The notes beneath the pieces were generated by a model that ran no database searches, was not told where the DNA came from, and worked only from the letters and a program-made list of their open reading frames with translations. The position numbers and the translations under genes are program-made. A stretch of DNA of 50,728 bases from a virus, in the IMG/VR virus record IMGVR_UViG_3300028392_000088, positions 1 to 50,728 of that record. One strand, 5' to 3'. Shown in pieces: positions 23,438-33,000 of the stretch (position 1 is the first letter of the stretch; every line of letters starts with the position of its first letter).

Positions 23438-26400
23438 CTAAGTAACAGCAGTATAATCTGTTCTACCATCATCATCTGCTAACGTCACATAACCAGCTGT
23501 AGTCATTGAACCAGTTGTACCAGCTGCATAGGTAAAACTGAATGCCCCACCCGAAGTTGGTCCATCAAAATAAGTTCCTAAAGTATCTACAGGTTCAATC
23601 AATACAGCATCAATATTCATTATTCCTCCACCAGTACCCTTAGATATCCAAAGTCTTATTTTATTAGTACCAGCTGGTGCAGTTGCAGCTCCAGTATTTA
23701 CTCTTGTCCAAGTAGCAGCAGGCATTACAAAAGTCTTTTGAACTGAGCCATTCAAAAGAGTATTTCCATTGTAGAAATCTATGTTAATAGTGACACCACA
23801 TGCTGAACCTGTATAGACATAAGCACTAGAAGTATATACTCCACCAGAATAATATTTACTTGAACTAGATTCAGTATAGTATGCTGTAAAGACAGTCCCA
23901 TCTGTACCTACAGTAAGGCTAGCTGGGGTCTGATAAAAACGAGTAGTGTCACGACCAGTAGAACCAGTTCCAGTCCAGTAAGTTGCGTTAGTTGTAAAAT
24001 TAGGATTTTCGCAGCGGTTGTATCGAATTGTTGAACTTGTAGATACAGTATAAGTTCCATTATAGCCAGTAGGTACTACACCAGCGATAGTGACTTTATC
24101 ACTAGTAGTAAATCCATGAGCAAGGGCAGTAGTAATTGTAACTAAAGAACCACTACCGCTTGTAGCAGTAATATCAATAGCTGATTTACTAGTTCTCTCC
24201 CCCTGAGTCGCTGTCCAGTAAGTAGTCGGAGCCTGACTAGTGACCATACTTGAACCAGTCCAACTTCTAATAATGGCTGTAAAACCTTGATAGTTCGGAT
24301 ATTCTTTTAAAGTAATTGAATGAATATAAGAAGTAGAGCTAGATATTGGAGTAAATGTTATATTTGGCACAACGCCTTTTGGAAAAGGAACATCAAAAGT
24401 TACAGTTGCTTCTCCGTCTGTACCGGTAGCCCAATCACTAGAAGCAATTCTTCCTGTTTTTACTTCAAATGGATTTGCATCATACCAACCAGGAGCATTT
24501 GCACCCGGAGCAGCATAACCACTCTTCAAAAGCTGCCCAGGCTGAGATGAAGCATTAGTATATGTAAGCCCTCTAGTAGCATTTGTATATGGAATTCTAT
24601 ATGTACCAGAAGTTGGAACAATTGCATTAGCAAGACCACCAGCTAAAGCAAATGTAAGGGAAGTAGTCCCCATTGTAACATCACCATTTACAATATTTGT
24701 AAAGGTTTTATCGGAGTAAGTGCTGCCATATTGAACATATATTCCATATCTTACAAAGTTTTCTGAAGCTAAATCAGAATCAAATGCTCTGGTAAATATG
24801 AACGGAGTAGTAGTGCCAACCGCGCCTATACCAGTCACTACATAAATACCGTTTTGTAGAGCAGCAGTTTGATTTTTAATAAGAACACGATCATTTATAG
24901 CAAGACTTTGACCATCAATAGTAGTTTCAGTCCAGTTAACAGATGGAGTTATTGTAAGAGTCGACCTAATAGTGCTTATAGTCCATGTAGTATAAGTACC
25001 ACTTCCAGAAGAAGCAGTTATAGTAACAGTCATACTTGATTGACTTATTAAAGTAATAGTTCCATCCATATAAGTGCTTGGAGTATCTGTAACGCTAATA
25101 CGCACACTTTGACCAATAGACAGGGCATGAGGTGAGCTAGCTAAAGTTAGAGCAAAAACAAGACTTCCACTAGAAGCAATAGTTTGATATGTTGATGATG
25201 TTATTCCAAAATATCCGGTACCATCAGTACTTGTAGTTCCTAAAGCATTAGAGTAGGTAGCAGTTATTGTCCCACCAAGAAGATTACCGAGAGAGTTACT
25301 ATCTGAAGCACCTAGTGCTGCAGTAGTTGCACACTTTACTTGTTCTCTCCAAATTAAATTAATAATTTGACTATCTAAATATGCTCTATTTACTAAACTA
25401 GTATCATATTTTACGCTTCCAACATCAGAACCGGTGACAGTCGGAATATCTCCTGTAAATACTGCGTTATTTATACCTCCACTAAATACATGCGTTGCTG
25501 CAGTATAAGTTAGTGTCCCCTGACCAGTAGTCCCCGTACCACCGGAAGCCTGAATACGAGAGTCGTAGTCAGTTGTTGTTGCTCCCGAGTGAAAATCAAT
25601 AAATGGTGTTGTTAATACTCCTAACTTACCAAGCTCTATCGAGCCGTTTGCATCTCCACCAAATAAAGCAACGCGAACAGCACCAGTTTGCACTTCAAAT
25701 TGCCCATTTACCGTCAGTCCTGTACTAGTTGCAGTTCCTGTAAATGCAGGATCAGTAAACATAGTTGCTTTAGATTCATTAGTTACGTTACCAAGGCCAA
25801 CCATTGTAGCTGTAATACCAGTTACATTTCCTGTAAATGCATGTGTTGCTGCATTGTAAGTTAATGTTCCTTGCCCTAATGTTCCATTACCTCCAGATGC
25901 AATAATGCGAGAGTCATAGTCAACTGCTGTAGCTCCCGAGTGAAAATCAATAAATGGTGTTGTTAATACTCCTAACTTACCAAGCTCTATCGAGCCGTTT
26001 GCATCTCCACCAAATAAAGCAACGCGAACAGCACCAGTTTGCACTTCAAATTGCCCATTTACCGTCAGTCCTGTGCTAGTTGCAGTTCCCGTAAATGCAG
26101 GATCAGTAAACATAGTTGCTTTAGATTCATTAGTTACGTTACCGAGTCCGACATCAGTTTTGGTGACAGTATCCCAAGCAGGAGCAGCCGAGTTAGTACC
26201 ATCACCAGTTTGACGTAGGAATTTCTTAGTACTAGTAGTATTTCCAAGTAATTTAGTAGCTGCTCCAGATGCTCCGCCGTAAATAATGTCGCCCAAAGCG
26301 GTCATTAGTGTAGAAGAAATATATGCGTTAGTTGCTGTAAACGCCGCACTTCCTAATGTTCCACCACCACCAATGTTAAGACCGCTATTGCTGTCATTAG

Positions 26401-29400
26401 TAGCACTTATTGCAATTGTGTTATTTACGCTAAGAGTCTTACTATTAGCAATTGTCAAAACACCTGTGCTAGTTGTAATTGTTAGGCCATTGTAAGTTTT
26501 ACCTGTAAGAGCTGATGCAATTTTTCCATCAGCAATTGCAGTGGCATTCCAAGTTCCTGTGCCAATTGACCCAACTGTAGTGATACTAGTAGAACCTCCC
26601 CATGTAGAGAGGGCAGTATTCTCTACGTTGCCAAGGCCAACCACAGATTTAGGAATGCTTGTAGTAGTCCCTAAAGTTCCATCAGCAGCATTAGTTACAT
26701 ATCCCGCTACAGTCAATTTTTTGATAAGTACGTCAGACGAAGTGCTTCCAATATTGACAGTTCCACCTAAATTATTTAGGCTTAGTGTACTAGGAGTATT
26801 AAATGTAAAAGCACCAATTTCATTAGAATCTATACGTAAGTTAGATGTTCCGCTAGTAGCTTCACCAATCTGGAAAGCATGAGCAGTTGAGGTAGTTGTA
26901 ACATCTGTAGTAGATGTAAGACGAATAGTGTCTCCAGTAAATCCTCCAGAAGATGTGTAGATATTTCCAGAAGATGTGTAGATATTTCCATTAAGAGTTC
27001 TAATATTTCCAGTGGATGTATAAATTGCACCACCAGCACTAACATGCCCGGCAGTATCAACATTTGCAAAAGATGTAGTGCCAGGAATAGAAACTGTAGA
27101 AGTTGAAGAGCCGATGGTGACATCCCCGCCAAGTGAGTTTACACCTATGGCAGATTTATTACTACCAGTACCACTATAAACTTGAATACTATTACGGTCC
27201 ATTTGTAGGTTTACATCGCCATTAGCCCCCAATTGAAACCCTTGAGTACCAGTGCCGACACCACTGGTAGCGGTAGCTCTTAGTCTTGCATATGTTCCAG
27301 TTCCAGCATAGCTAACTCCACCATCATAGACAGCGGCACCATTTACTTTCAAATCACCTACAACTGTAATAGTAGATGCACTATTTCCAATTGTTACGTC
27401 TCCACCAAAAGTATTTACATTTAGTGTTCCACTTGCGACGGGGCCAGATAACGCTTGAATTCCATTGTTATCCATACGAACGTTAGAACTATTGGTCATT
27501 CCAATTTGAAGTGGGTGGGTATTTGAATCTAAAGTGTATTGAGTAGTGGATGCAAGGTAAAGTCTCAAGGTATCAGGCATCTCTATACCGGATGCAGCAT
27601 TTATAGTTATGGTTTTATTATTAGTTGTTTCGGTAATAACCATTGGTAGGTTATTAAATTTAAAACCCTCAATATTAAAAACAACACGTTCTAAAGTTGT
27701 AATTTGGTCCGAGAATTCAGACCATACAAATTTAGTGCTAGCTATTCGAATGGTTGAAGGACTAACCGAGTCAGCAGCCTCATCAAAAATACCCGAAATT
27801 ACTGCTCCATACTGCGGAGTTATCTCACCATCTGTAGCATCAATATTTGATGCATTGGCAGATAGTTCAAACCCAGAAGCTCTATCGCCAGTAGTGAGTT
27901 TTAAAGTAGAACTTACATTCCTATAAGTATCTGTAATATATTTATATTGGTACTGCCCACTAGATAGAGTAGTTGTATCGCGATCAGCATCCGGGAAAGG
28001 CACATAAGTTTCTGTAGAGTCATACATCCCAAGCGATGGACGAGTTAGCATAGTTTTGCTAAAAGTATTATTTCTAAACCCAATGTTGTCAAAATAATCT
28101 AAGTGAGCAGACTGACTTGTTAGATTTATATCTAACCAAGTTTTAGTACCTTCGATTGACGCCTGAGCAGGATCATAACTGATAAGATCATCAGTGCTAC
28201 CATACCAACGATTAGTGGGTAGGTATGTGCCATAGAAAAAGTTAGATGCAGTAGACAGATAAGCATTATCAGCAATGTAACCAATTGAAACAGAATCAGT
28301 AAGTTTTGTAGCAGAAACTACACCATTACCGTCATGCTTTAATAGCCAACCCGGAATATCAAGATAGATATCGGCACTAGTTGCAAAGTTAGTAGGGTCT
28401 GCTGCTTCGTAAGCAGCTTTTATGCTTTCACCATCAATAATGATTAAATCTGTTTTATACATAGCTGGAATATCTACTCCAGTCTGTTCATTGTCTAGAT
28501 ATGCCAGCATATAAGTATTAGCATTACTTAGAAGGTATTTATTTATTCCAGCATCCCACTGAGCTTTTGTTGCAGTAGACAAAACATTAGATATAGCAGT
28601 AGTAGACCCATTACCGTATCTAAGTCTTATAGCAGATAAATCTAGTGCAGCTTCATATACTTTATATACGGAATTAGACCTAGCTTGATGAGAAGTTAGA
28701 GTTAAAACTTGATCCGCTGGAGTAGAAGTTCCATTAGCAGTTATATAAAAATAGTTAGTAGACGGTGCAGGGCTAGTTAAAACAGTAAAAGTATATCCGG
28801 ACGTGCCGTCTGCTATTGTATGAGGAGAGTGTGTAGTAGTGCTGTATGTTGCATCAACATCTAGAAATACTGTATCTCCAGCAGAAAATCCGTGTGATGT
28901 ACTATTTACTTTTAAGTAATACCCCCCGGTGGTATAACTTTCTATCGAAGTTATAGTTTTTGCCACTGGAACATAATAAGGGAATAGGCTTATACCAAAA
29001 TATAGACTTCTACCAATATCAAAAATTCCGTAGTCGTCACCCGCGGCATAGTCAATTGTTGCAGTCAAATATGTAGATAATCCACTGCTAGACCAAGTAA
29101 GTTTTCCACCATAAACACTATCACTTTGATAAGGAGTTGCTATATCTAAGGTAGCTAAAGTTAACCCAGTGCCAGCAGACCAAGAAGTTGTAGCGGTTTG
29201 TAGTACATCGTCAACATCTTTATACTCAAAGCTTGGATTTTCAATTATATTTATATCTTCTGCTGAAACATAAGTAACACCTTGATTAGAAAAATATCCA
29301 TAATCAAATTCAGACCTTGAGTAATCTCGAAGATAAAGACCGGCAATATCTTTTATAGCAAGAATAGAATAGCCAGAGATTTGATCAACCGTTACGTCAG

Positions 29401-30016
29401 ATCCGGCACTATAATATTTATAAGTTGTATCACTTACGTCTACAATTATTGAAGAGTTGGTGTTAAAACTAGAATCTTCAACAACCCTAACTTTAATGTA
29501 ATCCCCTACAGAATAATTGTGCGCCGCAACAGTTATTGTTGCAATTTCAGAATCTCTAGATGCAGACAGTACGCTAATTTGTTCATCTATATAAGATTTA
29601 AAAAGACCGACGTAAGTACCGGAGGTAACTCCGTCGTCTGTTAACCCTAGATCAGAACTTTCAAGAAGAGTTCCATAAATTACATAATCTCCAAAAGTTC
29701 TTTTGACTAAAGGTTGGCTAATATTCCAATAACCAATAGTGCCAGAGTAAGCATTAATATCCCCACGAACGTAGACGTTAGCAAACTCAGAGTTTCCGTA
29801 ACCATCAATTCTCCAACCAGATACTCCTGGAAGATAATTTAAACTGGAAATAGATTTATTATCTAAAATTACATCTTCACCAATTTCACTAGATCCAATA
29901 GCATTTGCGGCAATAGAAGTGACGTAGTTTCTATTATTTAATTTAGTAACATCTTCATTCATAGCTCTTAAATAATCAGAGAGCTCTTTACTCCTCTGTA
30001 TGCGTCTATTTGCCAA
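23438..30016 (-). CDS. Giant tail fibre/tip protein (2192 residues)
   Basis: Translation probably starts at TTG (30014-30016), 11 bases inside the upstream gene, behind GGAGGTGG. The N terminus has a helix and then GWRIDGYGNSEFANVYVRGDI with SGTIGYW (67-97), a signature of proteins attached to the tail tip. Later come FCCH-like repeats (HGFSAGDTVFLDV), many short Gly/Ser/Thr/Asn strands with TIGSSTSTVSI-type periodicity, three GLGNV motifs of the T4-like fibre type (near 1125, 1290 and 1405), an intramolecular duplication, and a C-terminal jelly-roll-like module (about 2000-2150) enclosed by a repeat unit. It is most likely the long receptor-binding fibre. A short acidic segment ends the protein. 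Confidence 0.88.
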   Translation of the reverse strand: MANRRIQRSKELSDYLRAMNEDVTKLNNRNYVTSIAANAIGSSEIGEDVILDNKSISSLNYLPGVSGWRIDGYGNSEFANVYVRGDINAYSGTIGYWNISQPLVKRTFGDYVIYGTLLESSDLGLTDDGVTSGTYVGLFKSYIDEQISVLSASRDSEIATITVAAHNYSVGDYIKVRVVEDSSFNTNSSIIVDVSDTTYKYYSAGSDVTVDQISGYSILAIKDIAGLYLRDYSRSEFDYGYFSNQGVTYVSAEDINIIENPSFEYKDVDDVLQTATTSWSAGTGLTLATLDIATPYQSDSVYGGKLTWSSSGLSTYLTATIDYAAGDDYGIFDIGRSLYFGISLFPYYVPVAKTITSIESYTTGGYYLKVNSTSHGFSAGDTVFLDVDATYSTTTHSPHTIADGTSGYTFTVLTSPAPSTNYFYITANGTSTPADQVLTLTSHQARSNSVYKVYEAALDLSAIRLRYGNGSTTAISNVLSTATKAQWDAGINKYLLSNANTYMLAYLDNEQTGVDIPAMYKTDLIIIDGESIKAAYEAADPTNFATSADIYLDIPGWLLKHDGNGVVSATKLTDSVSIGYIADNAYLSTASNFFYGTYLPTNRWYGSTDDLISYDPAQASIEGTKTWLDINLTSQSAHLDYFDNIGFRNNTFSKTMLTRPSLGMYDSTETYVPFPDADRDTTTLSSGQYQYKYITDTYRNVSSTLKLTTGDRASGFELSANASNIDATDGEITPQYGAVISGIFDEAADSVSPSTIRIASTKFVWSEFSDQITTLERVVFNIEGFKFNNLPMVITETTNNKTITINAASGIEMPDTLRLYLASTTQYTLDSNTHPLQIGMTNSSNVRMDNNGIQALSGPVASGTLNVNTFGGDVTIGNSASTITVVGDLKVNGAAVYDGGVSYAGTGTYARLRATATSGVGTGTQGFQLGANGDVNLQMDRNSIQVYSGTGSNKSAIGVNSLGGDVTIGSSTSTVSIPGTTSFANVDTAGHVSAGGAIYTSTGNIRTLNGNIYTSSGNIYTSSGGFTGDTIRLTSTTDVTTTSTAHAFQIGEATSGTSNLRIDSNEIGAFTFNTPSTLSLNNLGGTVNIGSTSSDVLIKKLTVAGYVTNAADGTLGTTTSIPKSVVGLGNVENTALSTWGGSTSITTVGSIGTGTWNATAIADGKIASALTGKTYNGLTITTSTGVLTIANSKTLSVNNTIAISATNDSNSGLNIGGGGTLGSAAFTATNAYISSTLMTALGDIIYGGASGAATKLLGNTTSTKKFLRQTGDGTNSAAPAWDTVTKTDVGLGNVTNESKATMFTDPAFTGTATSTGLTVNGQFEVQTGAVRVALFGGDANGSIELGKLGVLTTPFIDFHSGATAVDYDSRIIASGGNGTLGQGTLTYNAATHAFTGNVTGITATMVGLGNVTNESKATMFTDPAFTGTATSTGLTVNGQFEVQTGAVRVALFGGDANGSIELGKLGVLTTPFIDFHSGATTTDYDSRIQASGGTGTTGQGTLTYTAATHVFSGGINNAVFTGDIPTVTGSDVGSVKYDTSLVNRAYLDSQIINLIWREQVKCATTAALGASDSNSLGNLLGGTITATYSNALGTTSTDGTGYFGITSSTYQTIASSGSLVFALTLASSPHALSIGQSVRISVTDTPSTYMDGTITLISQSSMTVTITASSGSGTYTTWTISTIRSTLTITPSVNWTETTIDGQSLAINDRVLIKNQTAALQNGIYVVTGIGAVGTTTPFIFTRAFDSDLASENFVRYGIYVQYGSTYSDKTFTNIVNGDVTMGTTSLTFALAGGLANAIVPTSGTYRIPYTNATRGLTYTNASSQPGQLLKSGYAAPGANAPGWYDANPFEVKTGRIASSDWATGTDGEATVTFDVPFPKGVVPNITFTPISSSTSYIHSITLKEYPNYQGFTAIIRSWTGSSMVTSQAPTTYWTATQGERTSKSAIDITATSGSGSLVTITTALAHGFTTSDKVTIAGVVPTGYNGTYTVSTSSTIRYNRCENPNFTTNATYWTGTGSTGRDTTRFYQTPASLTVGTDGTVFTAYYTESSSSKYYSGGVYTSSAYVYTGSACGVTINIDFYNGNTLLNGSVQKTFVMPAATWTRVNTGAATAPAGTNKIRLWISKGTGGGIMNIDAVLIEPVDTLGTYFDGPTSGGAFSFTYAAGTTGSMTTAGYVTLADDDGRTDYTAVT
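25581..26143 (-). repeat. Two near-identical 212-bp direct repeats in the giant fibre gene
   Basis: Copies at 25581-25792 and 25932-26143 differ at very few positions (for example ctgtActagt versus ctgtGctagt) and are spaced 351 bp apart, 117 codons, so both are in frame. They encode the GLGNVTNES to DFHSGAT block twice (residues about 1291-1361 and 1408-1478). The sequence between copies is clearly diverged. The near-identity indicates recent duplication or ongoing gene conversion. Confidence 0.95.
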
Positions 30017-33000
30017 CTTTATCCACCTCCCAGTCTGTAACTAGGGTCAAATCAATTTCTTCCGGAAACGCAGGACTATTTGGAACTGAAACCTTGATAT
30101 TGTCAATCCTTCTAAGGATAACGTCTTTTCTAGGTTCTAGTACGCTAGCTAATCTACTATTAATGAATCCAGACTCGTCGTCAACTATAAGCTGACACCA
30201 GTCTCCAGGATTATAAGATCCAATAACTGGAGGCAAAGATCCATTAACTCTAATTATAAAGTCACCCTGAGGAGGCCTAGATTGATATAAAAATCTTTTA
30301 GCAGTTAGATAGAAATCTGCTTCTGAATCATAGTTACCCCAGTTATCTTTATTAACAGTTATAACTAAAGGATTATATTGAGTAGGCCAGTCAATTTTTT
30401 CAGCTCTATCTAGGATAGGCCAGCCAGCCTCAAGAAGACCACCATCCGCGGCTCCAGAAAATCGCGCCATAGAGTTTGGATCTCCGGCACCATTATTACC
30501 GGAAACAAACATTCTTGTAGCAGCGTTTTCAGCACTCTCACTCAAGCTAACATTCTCTACGTTTCCAGGATGCTCAAATGTAATTTTATCAGCACCAAAA
30601 GCATAAGGAGGAGCAACTTCACCTATAGGAAGAACGCCGTTTGCTTTTGTAGCTAAATACTCTTTAAGTGTTACAGGAGTTATAGGTATTAAAACAAATT
30701 TACGTTTAAAAGTACTTACACCGCTTGAAGCATCTAAAGTACAATCTATTCGATAATTAAAGCCATTTACTGAGTTGCTGTACTGCTCCATATGAGCATC
30801 AAGAGTGACCATATCGCTACCACGAACAATGGTGTTTGGGTAGAAATTACCGGTATAAGTAGTGCCATCAAAATCTAATCCACCAATATTTGCATTGTTG
30901 GGAAACTCTCCATAGCTTCTAGAAAATACAACTGGGGTTATAGATACATAAGGAGCATTTATTGCTGTACCGTTAGGACTCAAAGCTTGCATAGCAATAC
31001 CGCTTGAAGCTACGTAAGCAGAAGTTTCTGCACTTGAGATATCAAAATAACTATTAGTTCTAGCAGTTACAGTTGCAGCATTTAAATTATAAACTGCAGG
31101 GAGTACACCTTTTATAGTTATTCTATCATTTGTAGAAAAACTATTGGTAGCCATAAATCTTACAGTTCCGGAAGTTGGAAAAGTAATATTTGTAATAGTT
31201 CCAGATGTAGGAATGCTAGAGATAGCGTTAGCTACTGTATAACTAAAAGTATCAGCATCTATTTTTGTAATTAAAACTGGGGAACTGTCAGTTGGATAAT
31301 ATTTGGAGTATGCTGTACCTGGAAGTACAAGTTTTACTAAATCTTGATTAGAAAAACCATGCCCTGGAGAGTATAGAGTGATAGTTTTTGTACCAGAAAC
31401 AGCAGAAATACCGTAAACAGTCTGAGCGGTAATTGATTCAGAATAGTCTAGATAAGCATATGCATACAATCTAACGTAAGCAAATGGAGCCCCGGTTGAA
31501 GTGCTGGATGCGGTTGCCCCGTCTATATCAACTTTTACTTGACTATTTGATGCAACACTTATTTTACCTTTGTCATTTAATCTAGCAGCGTTTCCCCCGG
31601 TAAATCCAACAACGGTAAGCATTTGTCCTGTAGAAAAAGGTAAGCTAGTTCCATTGTAAGTTAGTTGAGTCGTAGTTGCAGATCCAGAAGTAAGAGCTTT
31701 AGCATCTGAAACCAGCATTGCAGTAGAAACTGCCTTACCATAGTTCGGGCTGCTCAAAGTTTGCACCCCTATGGTTGATGCATTAGTTAGACCTTCAACA
31801 TAAACTTCAAACCATTTAACAGTTGAACCTGGATTGCTAACTTCAGTAATAGTGTAAACATTGCTCCACGCAAGACTTTTAGCAAAAACATTACCGGCAT
31901 TAAGTTTTTTAATTTTTGTAACAGTAACTTTAGACCCAACTGTATAGTAATGCTCAGCAACTGTTGTAAATCTTATAGTTCCAGATTTCTTATTTGAAGT
32001 ATTTTTTGTAAACTGATATTTAGATATCTGAGCAACTCCTGATGTTGGTGCAGTAGTTACTCCAGTTCTAAAATTAGTAAGAGTATAAGTAAAACTATTA
32101 TTATCTACAGATTGAATAGTGGCTCTATACCCATTGTTGTCATAATCTTGAAAAGCCGTAGGAAATATTAAATCAATAGAATCTTCAACACTAAATTGAT
32201 GATTATCTTTTCTAACTGTAACCACATTGTTTTCACAGCTTACGCCAGAAATAGTTACCATGTATTTTAAACTTTGTTGATCTAACTGAGCACTAGTTCT
32301 TGTAACCGTTCCACTAGTAGTTTTATATTTTTCATCTCCAGCTGCATACTTAGCTGAATTAATTGCTAAAGCTCTATAGGTAAACGAGTCTCTTGTTGGA
32401 GAAATAGTTCCAACCTTGTGAGTACCATCAGCAGCAGTAACTCCAATAGCTACATATACAGAATCTCCAACGTTAAATTTAACTGGGACTTGAGTTTTTA
32501 TTCTTACTGTAGATCTTTTATCAGTTGCATCGGCGGCATACCCAAATACTTTGTAGTCAGTTACAGTGTAAACTCCGTCTGGCTCTCCTACAGGTCCATA
32601 TTCTGGAAGATCGTATCTAAATATATTCTGACCTTTAACTCTACCCGTTACACCAGCGGCTGTTGCTGTTTTAGCCCTAGTAATATTGTCATCTATGGAG
32701 TAAGTAACATAACTTGAACCATCTAAACGTCCTTGTATTGAATCAATTATTTTAAATGAACCATTTAAAAAAGTAAGTGAGCCAGTGAATCCGGCTACAG
32801 TAAGCATATTGTCATTAACAAAACTATTATTTTTACTAGTGTATAAAGTAGCTACTCCGGCAAGTGTAGAGTAGTGAGTAATTTTTGTACTAACTACGTT
32901 GGTATCAGGATCAGTATTAGAGACAGCACTTACTTTATGGAATCCGTTATAAAGTGGTTGGCTCCAACCAGCTCCGTCTACACCAGTAACATACACATAC

